From assembly GCA_029215795.1 (NCBI GenBank), contig JARDYH010000003.1:13219001-13283000 (forward strand): a DNA stretch of 64,000 bases, in the 5' to 3' direction. Of the stretch, positions 41,449 through 51,439 are shown piece by piece (the stretch's first letter is position 1; every line of letters begins with the position of its first letter). A program made the position numbers and the translations under genes. This DNA is from Anniella stebbinsi (lineage: Eukaryota; Chordata; Lepidosauria; Squamata; Anniellidae). The notes below the pieces were generated by a model. The model saw nothing but the letters and a program-made list of their open reading frames with translations, was not told where the DNA came from and did no database searches.

Positions 41449-42060
41449 ACCTAGCAAAGGGGTATTGAACTGCTTTCAGCCTGAGGACCAAAGTCCACCT
41501 TGGAGATATTCTTGGGTGCTGTATTCAGTGGTGGGTGGAGCTAAAGGCAAAAGGGGTGTGGCCAAAATGCCAACATATTGTAGTTTAAGGGTGCAACCTG
41601 AACTCAGAGCTTTCTGATAATCCAGTGCAGGGCGAGAGGATCTGTAGAAGCAATCTTTGCATCCTGGTTTCTCCAGTGTCCTCCCCTTCCCATTTACCAG
41701 AACACCCCCTTTCCTCCCCTGAGGTTGCTTTTCCAACCTCGGGGGCTGGCGCAGGCCGGTTGCGAAGGTACTTGGGGAGGATGGATCACCAACTCCCCTT
41801 CCGAAGTCGGAGCACTGTCTCTGACCTTGGAGAGGGGAATCCCCACTATCCTATAGCCCCTCTCACTGCCAGTAACTAAGCCTTAGGAAAGGCATTTCCA
41901 CCTTTTTGAATGGGGGGGGGGAAGCTGCACAAAAGCCAGGAAATCACCACTTATCATTGATCAATGGAAAGGTTATGGGACCACGTGGGCTGGATTAGAA
42001 CTACAGGAGGCTGGATTTGCCCACCCACCCCTCAGCTTGAAGTTTTGCATCCCTGATCTA
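41449..42060. repeat. Unclassified repeat, longer copy
   Basis: CAGTGGTGGGTGGAGCTAAAGG at about 41526-41547 and GCCTTAGGAAAGGCATTTCC, then TTTTTGAATGGGG at about 41880-41915 both recur at 47175-47425. There the segment between them is shorter by about 300 bp. The family is not recognised. Confidence 0.5.
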
Positions 42061-42262
42061 GAACTATGGAAGAAACTGCAAGCTTCATTTAATCCAGGGG
42101 TCACCAGACTTATCGGTATGGATGTCCCTTTCACCGTGTCTACGAACGTTCTTCAGAGGACTCCCATTGTAGATGGCAGCCAGGGACTGGTCAAGAATGC
42201 TCAGCTGATAGACCTCCATGGTGGAGAAGCAGGATTCCACATCGGCCCGCAATGCATTAAAA

Positions 42263-42582
42263 TAGGCTGACCATATGAAAAGGAGGACAGGGCTCATGTA
42301 ACTTTAACAGTTGTAGAGAAAAGGGAATTTCGGCCAGTGTCATTTGTATGCAATTAGTTCCTGGTGAAATTCCCTCTTCATCACAACAGTTAAAGTTGCA
42401 GGCACTATATTAGAGTGACCATATACAAAAGAAGGCAGGGCCCCTGCAACTTTAACTGTTGTGATGAAGAGGGAATTTCACCAGGAACTAATTGCATACA
42501 AATGACACTGGCTGAAATTCCCTTTTCTCTACAACAGTTAAAGTTACATGAGCCCTGTCCTCCTTTTCATATGGTCAGCCTA
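42263..42582 (+). mobile_element. hAT-type foldback MITE, subfamily B
   Basis: TAGGCTGACCATATG to CATATGGTCAGCCTA with full arms. ATTAAAA lies at both junctions (42256-42262 and 42583-42589), a duplication of at least 7 bp. This is the best-preserved reference for the arm/spacer junction CAGTTAAAGTTGCAGG. Confidence 0.9.
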
Positions 42583-43073
42583 ATTAAAAGCAATTGAAAG
42601 TGGAGCCCAAGGAAGGAAACTGTTTTATTGCATATTTCACTGTTGTTCTCTTGAACCTCCCTGGGATAAATACTTAACAAAGAGCAGTATTTAAATACCA
42701 TATAAACAAATAAATAAAATAACGTAAACTGCATTATTTCCCATTTGGGATTTCATTTTATTTCAAAGTAAAAATTTAAAAAAGCAGGCAACAACAACAA
42801 CAAAAGAACACTCCTAACAATGGAACAAGATTGCTAAAGATGTAAAATCACGGATGTGAATTCTTCGTATATCATGTATATTCTACTATAACCACAGACT
42901 AAGGAGAAACTCACTATCCTTTAAGGACAGACTGGATATATGAGCTATATAGCATATACAAGGCATGTGTTTGTGTGTAGGACAGGGCAGGGTGGGGTGG
43001 GGAATCTTTATTTGATTGGAATTTAATCAAATAAATTTATTTCCACAGAGGAAATAAACAAAAAACATGATGG

Positions 43074-43117
<44 letters not shown>

Positions 43118-43166
43118 GATTCATTCCTTGCTGCACTTTCTGAATAAGGTTATATATAATTGTAGA
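42583..43166. other. Intergenic; (TA)n run at 43077-43112
   Basis: AT-rich sequence. CAGTATTTAAATACCATATAAAC near 42686 is a possible old LINE tail. No gene is seen. Confidence 0.4.
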
Positions 43167-43252
43167 ATTGGATCCAGGCTTAGTCATACTTAGAGTAGAC
43201 CCTCTGAAATCAATGTTTCTACTCTATGAATGACTAAATCTGGATCCAAGCC
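43167..43252. repeat. Palindromic GGATCCAGACTTA repeat, short copy
   Basis: TTGGATCCAGGCTTAGTC, ACTTAGAGTAGACCC at the left mirrors CTACTCTATGAATGACTAAATC, TGGATCCAAGCC at the right. Confidence 0.7.
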
Positions 43253-43324
43253 ATAGACTCCCAAATTTTATCAATCCACTGCTTTTTAGTGTATATCTTG
43301 GAGACTTTTATTTACATGTTATAC

Positions 43325-43326
<2 letters not shown>

Positions 43327-43371
<45 letters not shown>
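43327..43371. repeat. (TA)n microsatellite
   Basis: TA run of about 22 units. Confidence 0.95.
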
Positions 43372-43373
<2 letters not shown>

Positions 43374-43589
43374 GCTTAATAAGGCCTTTATGCTGAAATC
43401 CAGGGTAATATAGGTTCAGAACAAAAAAAAAAGTATAACTTTCATTTAGGAGTTACCAGTGGTCAGCAACTATGTACCAAAACTCCCACACTGTTGAGCA
43501 TTCCTACAAAAGATGAAAGTATTAATCTGAGCACATCCCTTCCAACAACGTTGACTATCATTTAGAGCTATTAGGTGAAGTCTTGCAGG

Positions 43590-43909
43590 TAAGGTGACCA
43601 TATGAAAAAGAGGACAGGACTCCTGTATCTTTAACAGTTGCATAGAAAAGGAAATTACAGTAGGTGTCATTTGTATGCATGCAGGACCTGGTAAAATCCC
43701 CTCCTCATCACAACAGTTAAAGCTGTAGGAGCGTTGCTCTCTTTTGTATCTGATCATTCTAGTATAGCTCCTGAAGCTTTAACTGTTGTGATGAAGAGGG
43801 AATTTCACCAGGTGCTGCATGCATACAAATGAAACCTGCTGAATTTTTTTTTTCTATGCAACTGTTGAAGATACAGGAGCCCTGTCTTCCTTTTCATATG
43901 GTCACCCTA
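43590..43909 (-). mobile_element. hAT-type foldback MITE, subfamily A, 7/8 duplication
   Basis: It starts TAAGGTGACCATATG and ends CATATGGTCACCCTA. Flanks CTTGCAGG (43582-43589) and CTTACAGG (43910-43917) agree at seven of eight. The spacer reads CTCTCTTTTGTATCTGATC, so orientation is minus. Confidence 0.9.
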
Positions 43910-44121
43910 CTTACAGGGGTAATATACCACCTACTGAGAACTTTGTATTATGTTTCTTTATATTAATGTCAATTGATAAAGGTACAAAAATGGTCCAGGT
44001 ATACTGCCAAACATTTCCCAAAAACTCACCTTAGTCACTTTCCCATGCCCTTACACAGGATGCCTGCCTTCCAGTAATGGAAGACATGGAAGTGGCTGCA
44101 GTGTGGATAGTGGGTTCTTCA
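43910..44121. other. Short unique spacer between two hAT copies
   Basis: No gene or named repeat. It separates two foldback copies of different subfamilies. Confidence 0.4.
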
Positions 44122-44439
44122 TAGGCTGACCAGATAAAATCCAGGTCAGGGCTCATGTAACTTTAACAGTTGTAGAGAAAAGGGAATTTCAGCCCGTGTC
44201 ATTTGTATGCAATTAGTTCCTGGTGAAATTCCCTCTTCATCACAACAGTTAAAGGTGCAGGCACTATACTAGAGTGACCAGATACAAAAGAAGGCAGGGC
44301 CCCTGAAACTAACTGTTATGATGAAGAGGGAATTTCACCAGGAACTAATTGCATACAAATGACACTGGCTGAAATTCCCTTTTCTCTACAACTGTTAAAG
44401 TTACACGAGCCCTGACCTGGATTTTATCTGGTCACCCTA
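44122..44439 (+). mobile_element. hAT-type foldback MITE, subfamily B, perfect 8-bp duplication
   Basis: TAGGCTGACCAGATAAAATCC to GATTTTATCTGGTCACCCTA. GTTCTTCA flanks both ends (44114-44121 and 44440-44447). It carries the second end type of subfamily B (AGATAAAATCCAGGTCAGGG). Confidence 0.92.
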
Positions 44440-44536
44440 GTTCTTCACGGATAGAGTCCTCAGAATCCAAGTAGGGCACCCTTGGCCACAACGATCCAAC
44501 ACTGGCTTAAGCACACATATGCCTATTGATTCCGAT

Positions 44537-44672
44537 GGGTTGGATCTAGACTTAAGTCACACTTAATGTGGGTCCATTGAAATCTACGAGATTTAAGTTA
44601 GTTGTGACTAACTTATGTCCCATTGATTTCAATGGTCTTCTCTAAAAGTATGAGTAAGTCTGGATCCAAGCC
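44537..44672. repeat. Palindromic GGATCCAGACTTA repeat, best copy
   Basis: GGGTTGGATCTAGACTTAAG mirrors TGAGTAAGTCTGGATCCAAG. The central half also mirrors: TTAAGTTAGTTGTGACTAAC. The whole 136 bp can fold into one hairpin. Confidence 0.75.
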
Positions 44673-46608
44673 AGTGAGCATAAACCAGTGTTTTTTTCTA
44701 ATGTTTTGTCCCTTCTAGACTTGCCGTATTGTTCAAATGCCCTCCAACGCACAGGCAGTCAGCAGTTGAGCAGGCAAGAATCAAAACACACTGACACCTA
44801 TGCAGCCTGATGCTGTATGTGCAAGGACCTGTGCTTTGACACACTAATTCTACTTGGACGTTAGAGGAGAAAAAATGTGGGCACTTCAGAGTCCCTCCTA
44901 AAACAAGTCAGTTGGGGAAGAAGCCAAGACTTAGGAGGCACTGATGTGATTCAAAGGTCCTAGATGTTCCTTAACTCTTTACATCATCCATGGCTCCATC
45001 TTCACCATTCTAAGTGTGAAGGACTGCATGTAAAGGATTATGTATGCCACCTTGGGTTCCTTGGAGGGGAAAAAGGTGGGGTATAAATGCAATAAATAAA
45101 CTACACACTGAAGAAAAATGTTCAGAACAAAGCCAAATAACCATTTCCTTTTTATTGGTTCCCAAAGCACAATTTTGACATGTAACTATACACACGCATG
45201 CACACACCACACACACACACCACACACAGCATGCATTTGAGACTCACTGAAGAATGGAAGATCAATACTTAGGAGTGAGGTCTGGAGTTTTCCCAGTTTA
45301 TTATTTAAACCTTATTGCTCCTGGGGCCCGTTGATTGCAACTCTCTTTAAATGATCCCATTTTTCAAGATAGCAAATCCATTTCTTTCCCCTGTTTGCTT
45401 CTTTCAGGTTAACTGTGTGCTTTGTCTGAGGGTACTCACCGCTTGTTTCATGTCGGAGTGGATTTCCAATTCATATTCTCCAGACATGCTTTTTTTTCTG
45501 AAGCTGTTTTTAAAAAAAAAAAATCCCTGTATTGATCCAATTTCTTGCTTTGTTTGAGATGTTCGGCTGGGACTGTCAATATCAATGTGGGTGATATTGT
45601 CCGCCTTTTGTAAAAAAAAAAAAAAGCCTGGCGCTTCGTTTGGGTTTTGGCTAATGGCCAAAGCGCTTGCTCAGTGTCAATTATGTTAAAGTTAAATTTG
45701 TGAAGTCTGCCCTTTCCGGGGTTGTCACTGTGCATTTCCCCTCTAGGGGTGAGAAGCATGTATGTGATATTGTAGAATTTTAGCCTGGAATTGTTCCATG
45801 CTGGTTTGTGTGATTTGTTTTGTGCTAGCTTGTAATAATCGTACTACAGGTTGAGCCGGAATAGGCAATCCAAAAAGAGAAGGCACCTGGCTAGGGAAAC
45901 AAGCTGTGAACCCTTTTGACTAACTTCTTGAACTCACCCAGAAGTCAACTCTGCAACAGAAATGGAGCAATAATTACAGGCAGTGGCAGAATGCTATAAA
46001 ACAAATTACTTAACAGGGAAAAATGGTTCTCTGAAGTCAATGAATTCCCTAAACAGTGGACAAAAATTCGCACGGAGGCCCAACGCCAGCGGGCAACATC
46101 CCCAAACAGCTACCAGGGCCTCAGACTCCTGAAAGTGCCCCACGTACATAAAAACACATGGCTATATCTCCAATGGTTCCCACTTTGAAACAAAGATATT
46201 TTCTGGAGCTCTGATTGGTGCCATGTTTCTCCCGACTCAGCATTGCTCTAGGGCATCGTGGGAAATGCTGCTTTCCAACTTTGCTCTGATTGGCTAGAAG
46301 CCTGCCGGGCGATGTGGCTTCCTCTTTTTGTTTGACATGCTTCCTTCCTATCAGGAGGTGTGATGGACAGGAGAGAGACCGGTCCACGTCAAGTTGCTTC
46401 CCCTCCACTCCACAAGATTCCACACCCATTTGAAACTCTGCAAGGGGAAGGGTTGCAGCAGAAACGGGGAAGCATTCAGAACTGCATCCACCACTTGCAA
46501 TGTCTCCACTCCAAATAGCTGCACTGGAGGTGGCTTTTGCAGGGGGCAATGGTTGTAACAAAATTAGCATTACAGTTTCATTATATGCATCTGTGGGTGA
46601 AGTTTATT
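44673..46608. other. Mostly unique; SINE tail at about 45030-45110, CA run at about 45190-45228
   Basis: TATGCCACCTTGGGTTCC, then GGTGGGGTATAAATGCAAT and AATAAA is the 3' end of the MIR-like SINE family (plus strand). The stretch 45340-45780 is repeat-free and moderately AT-rich, with poly-A and poly-T runs at 45510 and 45613. It could be regulatory, but no coding region is supported. Confidence 0.45.
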
Positions 46609-46921
46609 CAGGGTTACCATATGAAAAGGAGGACAGGGCCCCTGTATCTTTAATAGCGGCACAGAAAAGGGAATTTTAGCAGGTGTCATTTTTATGCATG
46701 CAGCACGTGGTGAAATTCCCTCTTCATCGCAACAGTTAAAGCTGCTCTAGCTATACTAGAGCGGCCAGATACAAAAGAGGGCAGGGCTCCTGCAGTTTTA
46801 TCTGTTGTGATAAAGAGGGAATTTCACCAGGTGCGGCATGCCTACAAATGACATCTGCTGCAATTCCCTTTTCAGTACAAAGATACATGGGCCCTATCCT
46901 CCTTTCCATATGGTCACTCTA
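46609..46921 (+). mobile_element. hAT-type foldback MITE, subfamily A
   Basis: It starts CAGGGTTACCATATG (a CAGGG end, the commonest hAT terminus) and ends CATATGGTCACTCTA. The right arm has lost about 10 bp (TTTCAGTACAAAGATAC lacks the ACTGTTG segment). No target duplication is visible. Confidence 0.85.
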
Positions 46922-46975
46922 CCTAGGACATCCTACAGGCACTCTGTTCATCTGTCATGAGAAAACTCTGTCTAT

Positions 46976-47098
46976 GGCCATTTCTATACCAGCCTTTTGA
47001 CCTGGAATGGCCCCAGGCTGGTCCCTGTGCGCCGATGGTGTGTATTAGGTACTTCCAGGATCACCCTCCCTCTACACCCCTATGGTGTAGAAAGGGCC
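46976..47098. mobile_element. Short GGCC...TCTACACC MITE, TAT duplication
   Basis: GGCCATTTCTATACCAG at the left is inverse to GGTGTAGAAAGGGCC at the right. TAT flanks both ends (46973-46975 and 47099-47101). At 123 bp it is an internally deleted relative of the copies at 7213 and 50842. Confidence 0.75.
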
Positions 47099-47174
47099 TA
47101 TGACAGCTGATCCGTGATAGCTATTTCAGACTAACTATCCTATCATGGAAGGCCTTATGACAGAGGAGTTGAAC

Positions 47175-47425
47175 CTCTATCAGTCCAGGGCCAGATTCTG
47201 TTTCGGAAAAGCTCTTGGGGGCCGCACTGCAGTGGTGGGTGGTGCCAAAGGTAAAAGGGGCAGGGCAAAGTAGGCATGACCAAAATGCCAAAAAAATACC
47301 AGCATGGTTTTGCTCAGATCTCTTACCACCAATTACTAAAGCCTTAGGGGAGGCATTTCAACCTTTTATAATGGGGTGGGGATTCAAAAGCTGGGAACCC
47401 TCCAAGTGATAAGCATTCCGGGGGG
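47175..47425. repeat. Unclassified repeat, shorter copy
   Basis: It shares CAGTGGTGGGTGGTGCC-type and GCCTTAGGGGAGGCATTTC segments with 41449-42060. Confidence 0.5.
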
Positions 47426-48057
47426 AGTGTTGGGCCAGGAGAAGGAGGCATGTCCGTCTGGGGCCATGATAAACTTCCCGTTTGCATCAACTCTTCACCA
47501 GTTGCCTTAACTGTCTTCAGCAGGAGGGAAATAATGGTTCAAAACCCAAGTACATATTATCAGGATTATGGATTGGGCCGCCTGTAACGTCATTGGTTAA
47601 AGAAGTTTATAATTCAGCTTTTTCCTCTTTTATTTTATTTTTGTTTCTTTTTTGCTTTTGCACCTGTCAGTACATTTCCTTTGCTGGCACTTCAGACTAA
47701 CAACAACATCAGCTTTTATTGGCTTAAATGAGTAATTTTTCAGCTGTGAGTTAAAATCAAGGAAAGAATCAATATGGGCATCTCTGTAATTGAAAACCAG
47801 TGGGTGATAATTCTGTGCTGAAAACAAGATAATAAGAACAGAGATGAAACACCATCAGGGGAAAGGAAGGAAAGATTTTGGATACAATCTCAATTAAATA
47901 TCAATTATTAGCATCACATGATCAGAAGTGTTCACTTTCATTTTTCCAATAGCATGCATTTCCCCACCCCTCATTTTTTTCCCCCCTATCAGATGTTTAT
48001 TGGATGAAAAAACCCAAATGGCATTGATGAAAGACATGGAGGTAGAATCAAATCCAG
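47426..48057. other. Intergenic, no gene seen
   Basis: Unique sequence, T-rich near 47620-47660. Confidence 0.35.
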
Positions 48058-48262
48058 CAGTACCAGGGAAGGGAATAAAGCTCAATGGTAGACCATCTGC
48101 TTTGCAGGCAGGTGCTCCCAAGTTCAATCCCAGCATCTCCAGGTAGGGGTTGGAAAGACTCCTGTCTGAAATTCTGAAGAGCTGCTGCCAGTGTCAACAA
48201 TATTAGACTAGATGGAACAATGGCCTGACTAGGGCAGGGTAGGCTCCTATGTTCCTGTGTTC
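48058..48262 (+). mobile_element. tRNA-derived SINE (alanine-tRNA-like head)
   Basis: AAGCTCAATGGTAGACCAT is an A-box region and CAAGTTCAATCCCAGC a B-box region. The spacing and GCTTTGCAGGCA anticodon-arm region resemble an alanine tRNA. The body continues ATCTCCAGGTAGGGG...GACTCCTGTCTGAAATTC and ends with TAGACTAGATGGAAC, TTCCTGTGTTCC. The related head at 32880-32975 is on the other strand. It is a retroposon, not a working tRNA gene: arm pairing is lost and the body follows directly. Confidence 0.82.
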
Positions 48263-48587
48263 CACCTATTGGAGTATCAGCAGTCAGTACTGATGTGGAC
48301 AGTACTGATAATAACAATGAAGTATCAACTGATTTTTTCCCCCTAAGGTTATAGAGGTCTTTTGGGCAAGACAGCGCCAATGGGCCCATTCTCCTTCAGT
48401 GAGTTCCATGTTGCAGATATGTAATTTTTAATCTGGGGTTTGAAGATCATATGGGAGTCCCCTTTATGGGGATCATAATACACAATTATGTGAATTACTT
48501 CAGTTGTGAAACACACAACTAACATTTCTCTTCTCCCCAACTCATCATTCCATGCTTCACAAGTGGTTCTGTATCCTTGATACGTTT

Positions 48588-48660
48588 TTGGACCCATGGG
48601 CACATTTGGGAATTTGAGAAATTGCTGTGGGCACCACCACAAAGTGCGTAATCCATGGGT
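48588..48660. repeat. Old GTGGGCACATTTGGGAA repeat
   Basis: It shares about 70 bp with 5938-6030. Unclassified. Confidence 0.5.
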
Positions 48661-48691
48661 TTCCACTTTGGTGTCAATGTGTTGCGTCCAT

Positions 48692-48828
48692 GGATATGAC
48701 ACTTTGAAAACAGTTTGAAAACTGCATATGGAGTATGTCCTGGGCCCCAACAGTTGTCACTACAGTTATAAACCATTTTAGAGCAGAGATGTAGATCCTG
48801 CCAACTTTGGTTTGGAGTCTATTGGACA
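48692..48828 (+). repeat. 137-bp direct repeat, unit 1
   Basis: GGATATGACACTTTGAAAAC to GAGTCTATTGGACA. From ATATGGAG onward it is nearly identical to 49160-49296. Read-through content: GGGCCCCAACAGTTGTCAC, AAACCATTTTAGAGCAGAG. Confidence 0.9.
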
Positions 48829-49159
48829 TCGTGGTCCTCTCCACGCTGGGAGTATCTGTTCTTCTTTCCTTTGGCTAGTGAAGATGGGTACAAATGCTGG
48901 TTTCAGAACATTTTGGTTCAGAATTTTTCCACATTAGCAAAGTGCTTCTTATTCAGGAGAGAAAGAACATGAGTGTTTTTTTTAAAAAATTCAAATGCTG
49001 GAGAAAGCCAGACAGATAGATTTGTCTATCCCTAACCATGGAAAGTCTGGCTTACCGTGCTTTCATTCTGGGGCATGAAATGGTGAGCATAAAAGACATA
49101 GCTTTCTCGAGGGTGGAACCATAGTTGTGATTCCAGCTGAGAGCCTATCTACACATGCA
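48829..49159. other. Spacer between the two 137-bp units
   Basis: 331 bp of unique sequence. No gene or other repeat is recognised. Confidence 0.5.
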
Positions 49160-49296
49160 GGATATAACACTTTGAAAACCTTTTGAAAACTGTATATGGA
49201 GTGTGTCCTGGGCCCCAACAGTTGTCACTACAGTTATAAACCATTTTAGAGCAGAGATGTAGATCCTGCCAACTTTGGTTTGGAGTCTATTGGACA
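49160..49296 (+). repeat. 137-bp direct repeat, unit 2
   Basis: GGATATAACACTTTGAAAAC to GAGTCTATTGGACA. It is the same length as unit 1, with few changes, mostly near the left end. A related degenerate segment (ATATGGAATATGCCCCAACAG) occurs at about 52792-52812, so the unit may belong to a dispersed family. Confidence 0.9.
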
Positions 49297-49307
49297 CCAC
49301 AACTTCT

Positions 49308-49620
49308 CTTTAATAAGGGATTGTCTAAGTCAGCTGATTGATTGCAATACAGCTAATGCTTCTTTTAAACATATGTTTTGGTAACGTCCAGTAGTTGCTT
49401 CTTTTGTGGTGGGGGAGGTCATTACATGGATAAATCTTGTACTGGAACAGTCTTTAATATTCACCAATGAGCACACTCTTATAAATTATTTACCTGCTTC
49501 ATGGAAATTAAGAAATGATCAGTGTAAGTGGATTCTCCGTGCTGTTTTGACAGCTAAAAGACTGCTATTTTAAAACATTAGAAGGATACACACTTACCTC
49601 CTATTATGTAATGGATTGAG
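49308..49620 (+). mobile_element. L1-type LINE fragment, C-terminal ORF2, plus strand
   Basis: Translation gives ANASFKHMFW, then VVGEVITWINLVLEQSLIF, EHTLINYLPASWKL and RAVLTAKRLLF. KHMFW preceded by a C-rich segment is the L1 ORF2 C-terminal pattern (CWxC...HMFWxC). A stop follows HMFW. The inverted fragment at about 49830-50510 covers the same region. Confidence 0.72.
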
Positions 49621-49918
49621 AACCTTTTAAAGCTTTCCACATTCGAATGGGGGGGCACATAGACCCCACTTTCAAATGGATATCCATTTGGATATCTGGT
49701 CCACTTTGACTGAAGCCTATGTATAATTGCTAGAAAGTTGTATGCATTTTATACAAATCCATATACACGTATTTTTAAAAATGGGGGGGGGGGGGATGCA
49801 AGTGCCTGTGGATAAAATGCTGAGGGAGCTCCATTAGCTATCAAATGAGCATGGAAAACCCATTTACACTAACAATTTGTTAATTTCCATGAAGCAGGCA
49901 AGTAATTTAAAAGAGCAT

Positions 49919-50211
49919 GCAAATAATAATATTAATAATAATAATAATAATAATAACAACAACAATTTATTTCTTACCCGCCTCTCCGTCTGGATCGAGG
50001 CGGGGAACAACAACATGATAAAATACATAAAACTGATTAAAACATAACACATATTATTAAAACTGCATAAAAAATCCTAAAACATCCTAAAAACATCCTA
50101 AAAACACCCTTAAAACATTCTAAAATTCCACTGGATATGCCTGCCGGAAGAGAACAGTCTTTATAGCTTTCTTAAATTCTAAAAGACTGTTAAGTTGACG
50201 AGTCTCCTCCA
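49919..50211 (-). mobile_element. L2-type LINE 3' end with (AAT)n, inserted in L1
   Basis: The insert starts with an AAT run (49921-49957), then CCGCCTCTCCGTCTGGATCG and AAACTGATTAAAACAT, and runs to GTTGACGAGTCTCCTCC near 50211. It is the GCCTCGATC subfamily, minus strand, 5'-truncated. Confidence 0.82.
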
Positions 50212-50503
50212 GTACAAAACATATCCATATAATAACTTCCACCCAAAAAGAAGCAACTCCTGGTCATTGCCAAAACATATGTTTCAAAGAAGCATTTACT
50301 GCATTTGCACTGCCAGCAAATCAGACAATCCCTTATTAAAGATACATTGTGCTGTCCACGAGACATGAAACAAAAGCTTTTGCTGAATTAGACACAGCCT
50401 AAGATCCATCAATGCAGCAGGTATAGCCATTAAAGCGGCAATCCACTGATTTAGCAGAATGGGACAATCCAATTCCCTATTCCACTCATGCTTAAAACCC
50501 TGT

Positions 50504-50717
50504 GACCCTGTTCAGATGACACGCTAAGCCACAGTGGTTAAGCATTTTGAGCTAAACATTATGGCTTAGCGTGTTGTGTGAATTATGCCTTAGCGTGTCA
50601 TGTGAGCCATTCCTAACCATGGTGACGACATAACCATGGTTTAAACACAATCTCTAGCCATTTGCTGCAAAAGGTTAGCGGACTAACCATGACTTAGGGC
50701 GTCATCTGAATAGGCCC
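50504..50717. mobile_element. CCTGTTCAG-family MITE inserted in L1
   Basis: GACCCTGTTCAGATGACACGC is inverse to GCGTCATCTGAATAGGCCC. The L1 reading continues on either side. Three-base flanks (TGT, AAA) do not match. Confidence 0.75.
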
Positions 50718-50841
50718 AAAATATCATATTTATTCACCAATAAGAAGTATTATAAGTATGGGTCATGGGTCATTTTGCCTGATCAGCCTCAATAAGTGCT
50801 TCCAATAATGTTGGAGATTCTGATGTTGTAAAAGCAACTGG

Positions 50842-51218
50842 GGCCAAATCTACACCAGGGATATATTCCGGGGTCATCCCTAGGTCATTCCTGTGCTTCT
50901 AAATGACACACAGGGGATCCCAGGGGCAACCAGGGACGACCTAGGGACGACCCCAGGATAGCGGAAACCAGGGATATCCCAGTTTTCCTGCCATCCTGGC
51001 CCTAAAACAGGCATGGAGCCGCATGAGGTGGCTCCATGCCCATGGGGGGGGAGCAATTTCACCATCCTCAGGATGGTGGGGGTGAGGGGTTCACGGGGGG
51101 GGGGGTCCCTTATGTTTTCTGTCACGCGAGGGCTCCTCTGTTGCTTTTTTAAAAAATGGCAGGCACGATGCGATGGGGGACATCCAGGAAGCAGGTAAGC
51201 CCAGGTGTAGAAAGGGCC
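50842..51218. mobile_element. GGCC...TCTACACCAG MITE inserted in L1, TGG duplication
   Basis: GGCCAAATCTACACCAGGG is inverse to CCAGGTGTAGAAAGGGCC. TGG flanks both ends (50839-50841 and 51219-51221). This is the best copy of the family. Poly-G runs are at 51042-51050 and 51096-51106. Confidence 0.82.
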
Positions 51219-51439
51219 TGGGCTAAAGCTAGCTACTAACAAATGCTGCCATTGCAAGTAATGCCATGCAGCCATAGCTGGCAAATCATATTTGGTATGC
51301 AGGACAGAGAATGACAAGAACCCATCTCAGCACCCACTTATGATCCAAAGTGCAAATCGCCTTATCTGTCCATGTCCAGCACAAAAACGTTTTCTTACTA
51401 AATTTTAGGTCTCGATTACCCCATAAAGTCAATTTAACA

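Larger units (their letters stand above)
49830..51430 (-). mobile_element. L1-type LINE fragment, minus strand, cut by three insertions
   Basis: Read from high to low coordinates: FSVLHTKYDLPAMAAWHYLQ (about 51315-51250, the L1 FxxLxxKYxLP...YLQ block), then a MITE (50842-51218), then TTSESPTLLEALIEADQ (about 50838-50780), another MITE (50504-50717), then FKHEWNRELDCPILLNQW (about 50500-50440), LCLIQQKLLFHVSWTAQ and CWQC (about 50405-50310), then an L2 tail, then the end down to about 49830. Pieces remain in order. Stops are present. The upstream reverse transcriptase core is absent. Confidence 0.75.

Noticed and set aside
48058..48262. Functional tRNA gene
   Set aside because: A and B boxes are present, but the arms do not pair well and a SINE body follows directly.
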